A DNA stretch of 64,000 bases from NCBI RefSeq assembly GCF_030232885.1, contig NZ_JASPGD010000004.1, positions 124,001-188,000 of the forward strand, in the 5' to 3' direction. Below, piece after piece: positions 28,042 through 37,614 of this stretch; position 1 is the stretch's first letter; every line of letters starts with the position of its first letter. Both the position numbers and the translations under genes were made by a program. Under the pieces are notes generated by a model. It made no database searches. It saw only the letters and a list, made by a program, of their open reading frames with translations, and had not been told where the DNA came from. Source of the stretch: Corynebacterium sp. MSK297. Its GTDB lineage: Bacteria; Actinomycetota; Actinomycetes; Mycobacteriales; Mycobacteriaceae.

Positions 28042-29397
28042 ATGAGCATGCACCTTTCTGATTTCAATGAATTGCCTAGCCATGTCTGGCCACGGAATGC
28101 GCGTCGTAACAATGACGGTACGGTGGCTATTGCAGGCGTGGCTTTGCCAGACATCGTCGCGGAGCATGGCACTCCCGTCATGGTTTTCGATGAAGACGAT
28201 TTCCGCTCGCGGTGCCGTGATATGGCGCAGGCTTTTCGCGGGGCTAAAAACGTGCACTATGCGTCCAAAGCGATGCTGTCGACGCGCATCGTTCAGTGGG
28301 TCAAGGATGAGGGCTTGTCTCTCGATGTGGCTTCACTCAACGAGCTTCTCATCGCATTGCGTGCGGGATTTCCAGCCGACCGCATCACGGTGCATGGCAA
28401 CACCAAAAACCGCGAATTTTTGCGCCACTGTGTTACCGTGCGCGTAGGCCACGTCGTGGTGGATGCTCCCGGTGAGCTTGTGGAGCTCAATGAGATTGCT
28501 GCAGAAATGAATCAGCACCAGTCTGTCTTCGTGCGCGTGACTCCGGGCGTGGATGCCCATACCCATGAATTCATCGCGACTAGCCACGAAGATCAAAAAT
28601 TTGGATTTTCGCTTGCCTCCGGTGATGCGTGGCAGGCCGTTGTTGATGCGCACCAAGCGAGTAACCTGGACTTGGATGGTATCCATTGCCATGTCGGTTC
28701 ACAGGTTTTTGATGCCGATGGTTTTACACTCGCTGCCAACCGCTTACTGGAATTGTTCGCGCGGGTGCACCAGGAATTGGGTGTACAGCTACCGATGTTG
28801 GATCTCGGTGGCGGTTATGGCGTGCCTTATCTTGCCGACGACTCCGAATTGGATATCGCTGGCATTGCCGCAGACCTGATTGCGGCGGTGAATAATAAAG
28901 CGGCATTTCTCGGGATCGATCCGCCACAAGTCGTCGTAGAACCTGGTCGTGCGCTTGTTGGCCCTGCTGCTGTGACAGTCTATGAGGTCGGTGCGGATAA
29001 AAACGTGCAAATCGATGACGATCGCTACCGCAGGTATCTCGCGGTCGATGGGGGAATGTCGGATAACATTCGCCCAGCGTTGTACGGCGCTGATTACGAC
29101 GCCCGTGTGGTCTCACGGTTTACTGATGGACACCAGAAATCCACCCGCTTGGTGGGGGCGCACTGTGAATCCGGCGATATTTTGATTTCTGATTTCGCCT
29201 GCCCTGCGGATGTGTATACCGGTGACCTGTTGGCACTGGCAGTAACTGGGGCTTATTGTTACCCAATGTCGTCCCGGTATAACGCTTTTACCCGCCCGGC
29301 CGTGGTCGCAGTCCGTGATGGGCGTGCAGAGCTGATGCTGCGACGGGAAACCATCGAGGACTTGCTGAGTCTCGATGTGGAACCGGATGCACATTAA
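28042..29397 (+). CDS. lysA: Diaminopimelate decarboxylase
   Basis: This PLP enzyme converts meso-diaminopimelate to L-lysine, the last step of lysine synthesis. The 451-residue protein has the alanine-racemase-type barrel with the PLP lysine in HYASKAM (near residue 73) and LHCHVGSQ-type [10 protein letters not shown]. It also has GGGYGVPY, the VEPGRA phosphate site and HCESGDIL with the catalytic Cys contributed in trans (near 375). The next in-frame methionine group at ATG 28042 is used rather than 28012, which would overlap argS. The argS-lysA order is the well-known corynebacterial operon, controlled in C. glutamicum by LysG-independent, arginine/lysine-responsive expression. A 200-nt gap separates it from hom. 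Confidence 0.97.
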   Translation: MSMHLSDFNELPSHVWPRNARRNNDGTVAIAGVALPDIVAEHGTPVMVFDEDDFRSRCRDMAQAFRGAKNVHYASKAMLSTRIVQWVKDEGLSLDVASLNELLIALRAGFPADRITVHGNTKNREFLRHCVTVRVGHVVVDAPGELVELNEIAAEMNQHQSVFVRVTPGVDAHTHEFIATSHEDQKFGFSLASGDAWQAVVDAHQASNLDLDGIHCHVGSQVFDADGFTLAANRLLELFARVHQELGVQLPMLDLGGGYGVPYLADDSELDIAGIAADLIAAVNNKAAFLGIDPPQVVVEPGRALVGPAAVTVYEVGADKNVQIDDDRYRRYLAVDGGMSDNIRPALYGADYDARVVSRFTDGHQKSTRLVGAHCESGDILISDFACPADVYTGDLLALAVTGAYCYPMSSRYNAFTRPAVVAVRDGRAELMLRRETIEDLLSLDVEPDAH

Positions 29398-29594
29398 CCC
29401 ATGACCTCCAAGTACTACGGGATCAGGCTTCCAATCCGCCGTGGCTGAATAAATTTCGCCAAGCAAGCTAAATCTGCCGTTAAAGACGGTACGATTGTCG
29501 ACAGAAAACTGTGAAGACCGACGAATGAGCAAATAGTTAATTGCTCAATTCAGCAACTGACCAACGACGATCTACAAAAGGAATGCGAAACAAC
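29398..29594 (+). promoter_or_regulatory. lysA-hom intergenic leader region
   Basis: The gap contains a 15-codon ORF starting at 29401 (MTSKYYGIRLPIRRG then TGA), which has no credible Shine-Dalgarno sequence. It also holds two small hairpins: CCGT/ACGG near 29479-29492 and TGAGCAA/TTGCTCA at 29526-29547. A Shine-Dalgarno sequence AAAAGGA precedes hom. A hom-thrB promoter is expected here, but no hexamer pair is convincing. Confidence 0.4.
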
Positions 29595-30926
29595 ATGGTC
29601 GCTAATTCACCTGCCAATACCGACAACAATGCTGGCAAACCGGTCGGAATTGCGGTATTAGGAATGGGTACCGTCGGTACCGAGGTCATTCGCTTGCTCG
29701 CGGAAAATTCCGAGCACTTCCGGCAACGCGTTGGTGGTCCATTGGAATTGCGTGGAGTGGCAGTTGATGACACCTCGAAACCACGCCGTGGTGTAGATCC
29801 AGAGATGATCACCGGTGATGCGCACGCGTTGATTGAACGTGATGATGTCGACGTCGTCGTCGAGCTCATTGGTGGTATTGATTATCCGCGTGAGCTGGTG
29901 CTTGCTGCGTTGCGTGCTGGTAAATCGGTGGTGACCGCGAACAAAGCGCTCGTTGCGGCGCACGCCGATGAACTTGCGCAAGCTGCAGAAGAATCTGGAG
30001 TCGATCTGTACTTTGAAGCCGCCGTGGCTGCTGCGATCCCAGTCGTCGGCATGTTGCGCCGCTCATTGGCTGGTGACCAGATCCGTCGTATCTCTGGAAT
30101 CGTCAACGGTACGACGAACTTCATCTTGGACAAAATGATCACTGAGGGCATGAGCTACGACGAGGCCCTGCAGATTGCTACTGACTTAGGGTATGCAGAA
30201 GCAGACCCAACTGCCGATGTCGATGGTCACGATGCGGCTTCCAAGGCTGCAATTATGGCATCGCTGGGGTTCTATACCCGCGTCAACTTTAACGATGTGC
30301 ACTGCGAAGGAATCCGTGACATCACCGCAGCCGATATCGCTGCCGCAGACAAGGCGGGATACGTCATCAAGTTGTTGGGAATCTGCGAAAAGATCGTCGA
30401 TGATCACGGCAATGATGCTGTCAATGCCCGTGTCCACCCGACTTTGGTCGCCAAGGATCACCCGTTGGCTTCTGTCAACGAGTCCTACAACGCTATCTTC
30501 GTGGAAGCCGAAGCGGCTGGTTCGCTGATGTTCTACGGCAACGGCGCGGGCGGTGACCCAACCGCGTCGGCAGTGCTGGGTGATTTGGTGGGAGCTTCCC
30601 GTAACAAGGTGCACGGAGGCCGCGCACCAGGTGACAACACCTACGCCAACCTGCCCATCGCTGATTTCGGCGAGGTACGCACCCGCTATCACATCGACAT
30701 GGAAGTAGTCGACCGCGCCGGTGTTTTGTCCGATCTTTCTGCAACATTCGCACAGCAGGGCATTTCTTTGCGTACAGTGCGTCAGGAAGAAAACGACAAC
30801 GGCGTTGCTCGTCTTATCGTGGTTACCCACAGCGCGAAAGAATCCCTGCTGCACGACACCGTTGAAGCATTAAAGAAGTCTTCGGACGTCAAGCAAGTAC
30901 ATTCTGTGATCCGCTTGGACGTATAG
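29595..30926 (+). CDS. hom: Homoserine dehydrogenase
   Basis: This NAD(P)H enzyme reduces aspartate semialdehyde to homoserine, the branch point to threonine, isoleucine and methionine. The 443-residue protein has an N-terminal Rossmann motif (GIAVLGMGTVGTEVI), the catalytic/substrate region with GIVNGTTNFIL and DPTADVDGHDAASK, and a C-terminal ACT domain (YHIDMEVVDRAGVLSDL). In the corynebacterial enzyme the ACT domain mediates threonine feedback inhibition. ATG 29595 is chosen because AAAAGGA lies 12 nt upstream; the ATG at 29583 would touch the Shine-Dalgarno sequence. It forms an operon with thrB, 24 nt downstream. Confidence 0.97.
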   Translation: MVANSPANTDNNAGKPVGIAVLGMGTVGTEVIRLLAENSEHFRQRVGGPLELRGVAVDDTSKPRRGVDPEMITGDAHALIERDDVDVVVELIGGIDYPRELVLAALRAGKSVVTANKALVAAHADELAQAAEESGVDLYFEAAVAAAIPVVGMLRRSLAGDQIRRISGIVNGTTNFILDKMITEGMSYDEALQIATDLGYAEADPTADVDGHDAASKAAIMASLGFYTRVNFNDVHCEGIRDITAADIAAADKAGYVIKLLGICEKIVDDHGNDAVNARVHPTLVAKDHPLASVNESYNAIFVEAEAAGSLMFYGNGAGGDPTASAVLGDLVGASRNKVHGGRAPGDNTYANLPIADFGEVRTRYHIDMEVVDRAGVLSDLSATFAQQGISLRTVRQEENDNGVARLIVVTHSAKESLLHDTVEALKKSSDVKQVHSVIRLDV

Positions 30927-30950
30927 GGAATTTGGGGAGCAACGTAGTTT

Positions 30951-31880
30951 ATGAGCACCGAACTAGAAATCGGCACGAAGGCGACGGTCAGAGTGCCCGC
31001 ATCTTCGGCCAACCTCGGGCCGGGTTATGACACACTGGGCCTGGCAGTGGGCATTTATGATGTCATCGAGGTTGAGGTCACTTCCTCCGGCCTAGAGATT
31101 GAAATTTATGGTGAGGGTGAGGATGACCTGCCGCGGGATGGCTCACACTTGGTGATCAAGGCTCTGCGCTCCGGGCTGAACGCGGCTGATGTGACTGCAC
31201 CGGGTCTGCGTGTTACCTGTACCAATGCCATTCCACAGTCGCGTGGTCTGGGTTCATCGGCGTCGTCGGCGGTTGCCGGTGTGGCTGCCGCGAATGCGTT
31301 GGCTGGGTATCCACTGTCGGATAACCGGGTGGTGCAGTTGTCGTCCGCGTTCGAAGGCCACCCGGATAATGCTGCGGCCTCGGTTCTCGGCGGTGCGACG
31401 GTGTCCTGGATGACGGTTCCGGTTGATGGTCGCTCAGCCCCGGAATACAAGGCTGTGAGCATCGGGGTGCACGAGACCGTCCGCGCGACGGCCATCGTTC
31501 CCGATTTCCATGCCTCAACCCCAGCAGTTCGCCGGGTGCTTCCCAGCCACGTTACGCACGGTGACGCAGCGTTCAACGTGTCTCGCGTGGCTGTGATGAC
31601 GGTAGCTATCCAGCATCACCCAGATCTGCTGTGGGAAGGCACCCGAGATCGTTTGCACCAACCGTACCGCTCTGACGTGTTGCCTGTGACAGCGGAATGG
31701 GTCAACCGTTTGCGGAACCGCGGTTATGCTGCGTACCTCTCCGGCGCAGGCCCGACTATCATGGTGCTGCACACCGAAGATATTGCGGAAGGCTTGCTTG
31801 CCGACGCCCGCGAGCAGGGATTGAAGGTCGTCGAGCTGGGGGTCGCCGGTCCAGTAGAAACGAGTGTTACGCACGCCTAG
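30951..31880 (+). CDS. thrB: Homoserine kinase
   Basis: It phosphorylates homoserine with ATP to O-phosphohomoserine, the substrate of threonine synthase. The 309-residue protein is a GHMP kinase: [18 protein letters not shown] at the N-terminus, the ATP phosphate loop [16 protein letters not shown] (near residue 90) and the C-terminal GAGPTIMVL motif. It is cotranscribed with hom and ends before a strong terminator. thrC is not in the window, as is usual for corynebacteria. Confidence 0.97.
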   Translation: MSTELEIGTKATVRVPASSANLGPGYDTLGLAVGIYDVIEVEVTSSGLEIEIYGEGEDDLPRDGSHLVIKALRSGLNAADVTAPGLRVTCTNAIPQSRGLGSSASSAVAGVAAANALAGYPLSDNRVVQLSSAFEGHPDNAAASVLGGATVSWMTVPVDGRSAPEYKAVSIGVHETVRATAIVPDFHASTPAVRRVLPSHVTHGDAAFNVSRVAVMTVAIQHHPDLLWEGTRDRLHQPYRSDVLPVTAEWVNRLRNRGYAAYLSGAGPTIMVLHTEDIAEGLLADAREQGLKVVELGVAGPVETSVTHA

Positions 31881-31908
31881 CGGTCGTGGAGACGCTGAAG
31901 GTGTTCTG

Positions 31909-31949
31909 AAGGTGCTAGCCCGTATTCGGCTAGCACCTTATTTGTTTCT
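31909..31949 (+). terminator. Rho-independent terminator of hom-thrB
   Basis: A perfect 12-bp stem (AAGGTGCTAGCC with GGCTAGCACCTT), a 7-nt loop and a T-rich tail (ATTTGTTTCTT) lie between the convergent thrB and modBC genes. Confidence 0.92.
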
Positions 31950-31963
31950 TCCTATTTGTGTGG

Positions 31964-33931
31964 TTAGTCGTGTATGACTGTCTTGTCTTCGGCAGCCAAT
32001 GCTGTTACGGAGATCTTCGCTGGGTCGATGCCCCAGGTAATTTCCCCATCGAGTTCTAGCCCGAGTTCGTGGGCATCGTGGGGCGAGATGGTGATATCAA
32101 CCTGTTCACCGTGTGTATCCACCGTGACGTCACAGACCGTGGGGTGGGGAACGGAAATATCGGTAATCCGTCCGGTCCAAGAATTGGTCTGGGAATCTAC
32201 GTCGTCAGGCTCGTGTTGCGATAACCATGCATCGGAAGGAAGCCACGTCGCTAGTACCTCGGTGCGTTGCGCTGTTCCTGCGGGCGCACCATAGTTGCCC
32301 AGCGCAAGGCTCTCGGGAGTTACTGTGAGCGAGAACTTACCACAGTTAATCCGCACAGGAGTGTGCCCAGAATTGTCTGTGTCCTCGCCAGGCGTAATGT
32401 GTGCTGCGACGGCGTTGAGTCCCAAGGTCGTTGCCAAAAATTTTGTACTTGGGGCAGCGGTGAGCTCCGTCGTTCTGCCATAGCCAACGATTTTTCCGGA
32501 AGCAATAGACATGACGTAATCAGACAATGAGGAAATGTCATGACCATTGTGCGTGACCAACAGCGTGGTTCGCTGCTGCGAAGTCGTTCGGAAATATGCC
32601 TTCCATTGGGCGGCAATCGAACTATCGAGGCCCGCGAACGGCTCATCGAGAATCAAGACTTCAGGGCTGGCGGCAATAGCCCGGATGATGGCAACCTGGC
32701 GCGATTGGCCTCCCGATAACGCTGGCACAGGTACAGACTGCAGGTCACTGAGACCAGCAGCATCTAATAAGTTCTTTGCTCGGTCTGTATCTCGAGTTGC
32801 CATGGTGATTGCCTGCAGCACGGTTGCAGCGGGCGGCAAAGCAGGATTTTGGGACAAGATAATGGTTCTAGGGTTGTTGCGGCATTGGTGGCCGTCGCCG
32901 TCCACGAACTGCACGTCAGCCCCGCTCAAGCGTCCAGCGATTGCTTTCATGAGCGTAGTTTTACCAGCACCATTGGAACCAACCACGGCAGTGGTGTGTC
33001 CTGCTTGAACGTTGTAACCGTTGACCTTGATTCCCACCGGCGTCGTGGTTGCGGCTGTGAGCTCACTAAGGCGCTGCCGATCGAGCCCACTATTCCGGCT
33101 TACCCGGTGCTGGTGATGCTTTTTCAATACTGTTGGCAACCCCGACAGACACAGCACGATTATGGCGATGAAAATTAATAAGGCCGCTTGCACATACGCG
33201 ATATCTGCGTCAACTTCGCGGTTGAGATAGATAGCCAATGGGAGAGTACGAGTTTCTCCTGGTAACGAACCCGCAAAGGTAAGTGTGGCACCGAATTCGC
33301 CTAGAGAACGGGCTAGTCCCAAGCCTGCACCCGTAACGATAGCGGGCAGAATCGTCGGCAAGATTACCTGCCAGATAACCCGTCGGTAATTCATACCGAT
33401 GCTGAGTGCGGAGTCGATGATTTCTTGGTTAATCTGGCGCAGGGCAGAATCAGCTGAAACGATGATAAACGGCAATGTAATAAATACGTGCGAGGCCACT
33501 ACGCCGCTAAAAGTAAAAGCGATGTCGATGCCGAGCGCATCCAAGATCCCGGAAGTATAGGAGCGCCGACCGATCGCTGCTGTGAGCGCTAGGCCTGCGA
33601 CCACAGGCGGCATCGCTAGTGGTAAGACGACTAGTAACCGAATAAACCAACCGCTTTTGCTGTTGTGCAACAACCACAATGACAACGGGATGCCGAGTGC
33701 CAGTGTAATGATCGTGGACAAGACGGCGGCAAACAGGGACAGCCGTAAAGCTTCCAGTGTGGAGGCCTCCGTGGCGATTTCGATAAATCGTTCCCACGGT
33801 ACGCGAAAAATGAGGGCCAGAAGCGGGCCCAACACCGTCACCACGGCAATTGCCGCAAGAATTACCAGGGAAATCGGGTTGCGCGGGCGAACCGGGTGTG
33901 GGGTCCATTCGGCAGAATAAGTCAGTGCCAT
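31964..33931 (-). CDS. Fused molybdate ABC transporter permease and ATPase (ModB-ModC)
   Basis: This 655-residue protein joins what are normally two subunits. Residues about 1-275 form a ModB-type permease with several membrane helices and the EAA-type loop (DSALSIGMNYRRVIWQVILP). After a short basic linker comes an ABC ATPase. Its Walker A is GSNGAGKTT (near 315), the signature is LSGGQSRQVAIIRA (near 405), Walker B is VLILDEPFAGLD and the H-loop is LLVTHNGHD. The C-terminus (about 500-655) carries MOP/TOBE-type segments such as TGRITDISVP, typical of ModC proteins that sense molybdate. It would import molybdate delivered by ModA, encoded 23 nt upstream in the same operon. The fusion is continuous in the sequence, with no frameshift signal. 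Confidence 0.93.
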   Translation of the reverse strand: MALTYSAEWTPHPVRPRNPISLVILAAIAVVTVLGPLLALIFRVPWERFIEIATEASTLEALRLSLFAAVLSTIITLALGIPLSLWLLHNSKSGWFIRLLVVLPLAMPPVVAGLALTAAIGRRSYTSGILDALGIDIAFTFSGVVASHVFITLPFIIVSADSALRQINQEIIDSALSIGMNYRRVIWQVILPTILPAIVTGAGLGLARSLGEFGATLTFAGSLPGETRTLPLAIYLNREVDADIAYVQAALLIFIAIIVLCLSGLPTVLKKHHQHRVSRNSGLDRQRLSELTAATTTPVGIKVNGYNVQAGHTTAVVGSNGAGKTTLMKAIAGRLSGADVQFVDGDGHQCRNNPRTIILSQNPALPPAATVLQAITMATRDTDRAKNLLDAAGLSDLQSVPVPALSGGQSRQVAIIRAIAASPEVLILDEPFAGLDSSIAAQWKAYFRTTSQQRTTLLVTHNGHDISSLSDYVMSIASGKIVGYGRTTELTAAPSTKFLATTLGLNAVAAHITPGEDTDNSGHTPVRINCGKFSLTVTPESLALGNYGAPAGTAQRTEVLATWLPSDAWLSQHEPDDVDSQTNSWTGRITDISVPHPTVCDVTVDTHGEQVDITISPHDAHELGLELDGEITWGIDPAKISVTALAAEDKTVIHD

Positions 33932-33954
33932 GGTGCGGTACTTTCAGCTGTTAT

Positions 33955-34776
33955 TTACTTGGCGGCTGCTGGCAAAAATCCCGCGTCTTCCCATACTGAG
34001 CGCAGTGCTTCGCTGCGCAGCAACTCGAGAATGGCCTGTGCAGCTTCGGTGTTGTCAGCGTTTTTCAACACTGCTGCTGGGTAATCATTCACGAAATCCT
34101 CGGAATTCGGGATTTCAATGACTTCGACCTCGTCACCAGCAGCAATTGCGTCGGTCTTGTATACCCATGCCACATCAGCTTGGCCGGAAGTGACTTTACC
34201 CAAGGTGTCGGTCACGGAGTGCTCCAGCGAGGATGGGTGCAACTCTAGGTTATTTTCTTCGGCCAGCTGTTCAGTCAAGTTGCCACAGGGAACCGATGGG
34301 TCGCAGAGAACCAAGGTGGTGTCTTCGGTGAGATCCTCGATGCTGTTGATATTTGCCGGGTTATCAGCCGGAACCACCATGACCAGGGTGTTAGCAGCGA
34401 CAAGTTCGGATTCTTCTACGTCGCCGTTATCTCGTGCTTTATCCATCGATGTGGTGTCGGCGGTCAGCAAGACGTCTGCTGGCGCTCCCTCTTTGATCTG
34501 GTTAACCAAGTCAGTGGAACCAGCATTGTTGATGGTCAAGTTAACTGGCGGGTCCAGTTTCTTTGCTTCCTCGATCAGCTCGTCGCCGATTACGCGGGTA
34601 GAAGCTGCGGCGAACAGGGTAACGTCTTGTGCTACGGCGGAGTCACCAGTGGTATCTGCTGCGGAGCTGTCGGTGGAGCCGCCATCGGACTGGCAGCCAG
34701 CCAACGTGAGAGCGCTGGCAGCGAGCGCACCGGTGGCGATGCGGCGAATACTGGTTGCGTGGTGACGAGGAAGCAT
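33955..34776 (-). CDS. modA: Molybdate-binding lipoprotein ModA
   Basis: This is the substrate-binding protein of the molybdate ABC importer. The 273-residue precursor has a basic N-terminus, a hydrophobic segment and the lipobox LAGC with Cys28, so it should be lipid-anchored outside the membrane. The mature part begins with a Ser/Asp-rich spacer. It then shows ModA features: VTLFAAASTRVIGDELI, TINNAGSTDLVNQIKEGAPADVLLTAD and a late VADVAWVYKTDA-like segment (GQADVAWVYKTDA). A GAGAGG Shine-Dalgarno sequence precedes ATG 34776. It lies between fdhD (23 nt) and modBC in one minus-strand operon. Confidence 0.95.
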   Translation of the reverse strand: MLPRHHATSIRRIATGALAASALTLAGCQSDGGSTDSSAADTTGDSAVAQDVTLFAAASTRVIGDELIEEAKKLDPPVNLTINNAGSTDLVNQIKEGAPADVLLTADTTSMDKARDNGDVEESELVAANTLVMVVPADNPANINSIEDLTEDTTLVLCDPSVPCGNLTEQLAEENNLELHPSSLEHSVTDTLGKVTSGQADVAWVYKTDAIAAGDEVEVIEIPNSEDFVNDYPAAVLKNADNTEAAQAILELLRSEALRSVWEDAGFLPAAAK

Positions 34777-34799
34777 GGAGCCTCTCTTTTTAAATATTT

Positions 34800-35672
34800 C
34801 TAGCCAATACCTTCTAAGGTTCCATTGTACAAATTAAAACGATTTTCACGGGTGAATCCGCTAAGAAAAAAACCCGTTTGACGTGCAAGTTCGACCGCTA
34901 GTGATGTGGCAGCCGACACGGCAACCAAGCCGGAGAATCCAGCCAGCACAGCTTTTTGCACAAGCTCGAAGCTAGCGCGCGACGTTAGCACCAAATACAT
35001 TTGTTCCGCGGGCAATTGGTTCTCCATCAACATCGCACCGATGACTTTGTCCGCAGCATTGTGCCGGCCTACATCCTCACGCGTGACGAGGAGGCGGCCG
35101 TCGTGGGTTACCGCACCCGCGGCGTGGATACCGCCGGTCCGGCGGAAAGCTCTTTGCTCGTTGTGCAATAAGCCAGGCAAAGACAAGACAAATTCTGGCG
35201 TCGGGCGAACCGGGCGAATGGGATACGAACTGCGCTTTTCGACGTCGTCGATAGAAGTGGTTCCGCAGATGCCACAGGCTGAGGTAGTTGCCACCGAGCG
35301 CACCGGCAGCGACGGGGAAGTAATCGTCGCACTGAGCTCGACATCGATGGTGTTATACGTGTTATAGCCATCGGATCCAACAGCGCCACCGCAGTAGCGC
35401 ATGGTTGCGACGTCAGATGCTCGCCTGATGATGCCCTCTGCATGTAAGAGCCCATGTACTAATTCAAAATCATTGCCCGGGGTGCGCATGGTGGTCACAA
35501 AATCTTTGCCATCGATGCGGATCTGCAGAGGTTCTTCCACCGCGAGGGTGTCGACACGCTCGGAGGTTGAGACATCATCGCGGTTAGGCGCAACAGTGTA
35601 TTCGGCACGTACTGCGGGAGTGTCTCGGTATACCCGAGTAATCGGGGTGCGGGATGTGAGCCGTTGGGCCAT
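34800..35672 (-). CDS. fdhD: Formate dehydrogenase sulfurtransferase FdhD
   Basis: FdhD transfers sulfur from a cysteine desulfurase to the molybdenum cofactor that is inserted into formate dehydrogenase. The 290-residue protein has the family motif TSACGICGTTS, whose Cys pair (near residues 132-136) carries the persulfide. It also has the start PLQIRIDG, the TPGNDFELVHGLLHAEGII stretch and EDVGRHNAADKVIG. No formate dehydrogenase gene is present in the window, so its client must be elsewhere. It lies between moaD and modA in the same operon. Confidence 0.96.
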   Translation of the reverse strand: MAQRLTSRTPITRVYRDTPAVRAEYTVAPNRDDVSTSERVDTLAVEEPLQIRIDGKDFVTTMRTPGNDFELVHGLLHAEGIIRRASDVATMRYCGGAVGSDGYNTYNTIDVELSATITSPSLPVRSVATTSACGICGTTSIDDVEKRSSYPIRPVRPTPEFVLSLPGLLHNEQRAFRRTGGIHAAGAVTHDGRLLVTREDVGRHNAADKVIGAMLMENQLPAEQMYLVLTSRASFELVQKAVLAGFSGLVAVSAATSLAVELARQTGFFLSGFTRENRFNLYNGTLEGIG

Positions 35673-35761
35673 TGTGGAAAACCTACTTTGTCGTGCGTGC
35701 CAGGCCAGTAATATGTGTGAGCTGTAGCCAACAATAACCGGAATTCGAACAGGCAGTTTTT

Positions 35762-36025
35762 CTAACCCCCAGCGAATGGCGGCAATACGTCAACGCGTTG
35801 GACGCCTGCCAAAGAAGCCGATGGCGTAGCGGAGACACCGTCGAGAAGAAAACTACAACGCGGGAAGATATCTGCCAGTCCCATCCCAGAATCTGTGGTT
35901 CCACTGTGTTGTAGTGCGCGGGATTCCAGGAGTTCTCCCAAAGTCGTGAAATCGGTGTCCGTAAGATCTTCGCGGGCAGTTCCCGCTGCAGCGCGGGCTG
36001 CGGAAAAATAGTGAATGCTCAGCAT
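35762..36025 (-). CDS. moaD: MoaD-like molybdopterin synthase small subunit
   Basis: The 87-residue beta-grasp sulfur carrier delivers sulfur for making the dithiolene of molybdopterin, with MoaE as partner. It ends in PPFAGG, the double-Gly C-terminus that is adenylated by MoeB and converted to a thiocarboxylate. The N-terminus MLSIHYFSAARAAAG is typical. Upstream in-frame ATGs at 36037 and 36055 exist, but TATGGT ends 7 nt before ATG 36025, fitting a leaderless start. It heads the moaD-fdhD-modA-modBC operon and is divergent from a moeA gene. Confidence 0.88.
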   Translation of the reverse strand: MLSIHYFSAARAAAGTAREDLTDTDFTTLGELLESRALQHSGTTDSGMGLADIFPRCSFLLDGVSATPSASLAGVQRVDVLPPFAGG

Positions 36026-36032
36026 GATGTAT

Positions 36033-36038
36033 ACCATA
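36033..36038 (-). promoter_or_regulatory. -10 hexamer for moaD-fdhD-modA-modBC
   Basis: TATGGT on the minus strand lies 7 nt before ATG 36025, consistent with a leaderless operon mRNA. Confidence 0.42.
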
Positions 36039-36115
36039 CTGCCTGGTTGGATCATGGAAATGCAATTGCTCAGTATAGCTGTCGATCCTGGTAATTCGTA
36101 TGGAATACCGCGGCC

Positions 36116-37489
36116 ATGGCGAGACGAAAGTGCTTAAATGGAGCCATGAATAACCGCGGGGAGAAAGCGTCAGTAACGCCAGGAAACACAAAACCAACGC
36201 CAGAAGAACACTTGGCCACTATCATCAAGTTGATTGAACAATGTGGCGCATGGCCGTCTATCGAAGAGGTTGCAGTCGTCGATGCCTTAGGCCGCACCCT
36301 CGCCGAGTCCGTACCAGCACCGTATGACTCGCCGCGGTTTTCCAATTCTCAGGTCGACGGATACGCACTCAGCCACGCCGCGCTTGAGAGGCTACCTGAT
36401 AATTTCTCCGTTGGTGATGATATCCCCGCCGGTACTGACCCGGCCGCGGTGTACCCACAAGGGATAGATCCGGAGAACACCGGTGAGATGATCGTGCCCA
36501 TCATGACCGGGGCACAAGTGCCTGAGGGTACTGCTGCGATCGTGCGCGTCGAAGACGCTTTACCACCGGAGTTTCCGGGCACGGCCGAGGAAGAATCCGC
36601 CGGAGCGGCTGAGAAAGAGGCTGCTATAACCGCTATCAGCGGCACGCACGCGCCCGCGCGCCGGGAAATTGTTGCAGCGCAGACCGGTCAGTTCGTTCGC
36701 CAGCAGGGCATTGATAGCAGCGCTGGGGACATTATCGTTGCGGCTGGCGAAGTGCTCACTCTCACGGCGATCGCCGCGTTGGCGTTTCAGGGTGTGTCGA
36801 CTGTGCACGTGCGCACACGTGCGCGCGTTCTGATCGCGACGGGCGGGGCGGAGGTTGCAGAGATCGGCAAGCTGGATACAGAAGCTGGATCTGCAACCAT
36901 TCCGGATGCAAATTTCCCTTTGTTGGCAGCACAAGCACGGCGCTATGGCCTGGAACCGGTTGGTCGGGTGCACATTGATGACGACGTCGACAAGCTTGCC
37001 ACCAGCTTGCAGCAGGCAATCGAGGAATGTCATCCTGATCTCGTCGTTACCTCTGGCGGAATTAGTAAAGGTAAATACGAGGTCGTGCGTCAGCTGCTTG
37101 CCGACGGCAGTGATGCTTGGTTTGGTGCGGTTTTGCAACAACCTGGTGGGCCGCAAGGCTACGGATCATTCGCTGGAGTGCCGTGCGTGTGTTTGCCCGG
37201 CAATCCGGTTTCTTCGCTCGTGAGTTTTCGGTTGTTTGTTGCTCCCGCCTTGGGGGTGGCTCCGGACCCGATCGAGGTGATCGCCACGGAATCGTTGACT
37301 GGGTTGGCTGATAAGGATCAGTTTTTGCGTGCCCGGCTTGAGTATTCCGGCGGGCACGTTCGGGCACGTATCGTGTCTGGCCCTGGTTCACACTTGTTGC
37401 AGCAGGCGGTGGCCGCCGATGCACTGGTTCGGGTTCCCGCGGGTGCCACGATTAATGCGCGCCAGCGGGTGTGGGCGTACCCGTTATAG
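36116..37489 (+). CDS. moeA: Molybdopterin molybdenumtransferase MoeA (first copy)
   Basis: This copy inserts molybdate into adenylylated molybdopterin to form the molybdenum cofactor. The protein of up to 457 residues has the MoeA layout. An N-terminal region contains PYDSPRFSNSQVDGYAL, followed by the beta-rich domain with GTDPAAVYPQGI and GEMIVPIMTGAQVPEGTAAIVRVED. The MogA-like domain has DLVVTSGGISKGKYEVV and LPGNPVSSLVSF. An in-frame ATG at 36146 preceded by TTAAAT (6 nt) is an equally plausible leaderless start, which would remove ten residues. A second moeA lies at 42815-44200; the two proteins are clearly divergent, so they are old paralogues and may serve different enzymes. Confidence 0.93.
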   Translation: MARRKCLNGAMNNRGEKASVTPGNTKPTPEEHLATIIKLIEQCGAWPSIEEVAVVDALGRTLAESVPAPYDSPRFSNSQVDGYALSHAALERLPDNFSVGDDIPAGTDPAAVYPQGIDPENTGEMIVPIMTGAQVPEGTAAIVRVEDALPPEFPGTAEEESAGAAEKEAAITAISGTHAPARREIVAAQTGQFVRQQGIDSSAGDIIVAAGEVLTLTAIAALAFQGVSTVHVRTRARVLIATGGAEVAEIGKLDTEAGSATIPDANFPLLAAQARRYGLEPVGRVHIDDDVDKLATSLQQAIEECHPDLVVTSGGISKGKYEVVRQLLADGSDAWFGAVLQQPGGPQGYGSFAGVPCVCLPGNPVSSLVSFRLFVAPALGVAPDPIEVIATESLTGLADKDQFLRARLEYSGGHVRARIVSGPGSHLLQQAVAADALVRVPAGATINARQRVWAYPL

Positions 37490-37561
37490 CTGACTTTCGA
37501 GGCCCCGGCTGGTGCAAGGGTGGCCTGTTTTCTGAGCCCTGAATCGCCATGATCTATTATG

Positions 37562-37589
37562 TTTAACACACTAGATATAGTGATATAGA
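37562..37589 (+). promoter_or_regulatory. Candidate promoter with embedded dyad before the formate-type transporter
   Basis: TTTAAC (37562-37567) and TATAGA (37584-37589) are 16 nt apart. The spacer contains the inverted repeat CACTA-GATA-TAGTG (37569-37582), placed where a repressor would block RNA polymerase. The regulator is unknown. Confidence 0.45.
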
Positions 37590-37614
37590 ACACATTCGTT
37601 ATGGGGAGATTATC

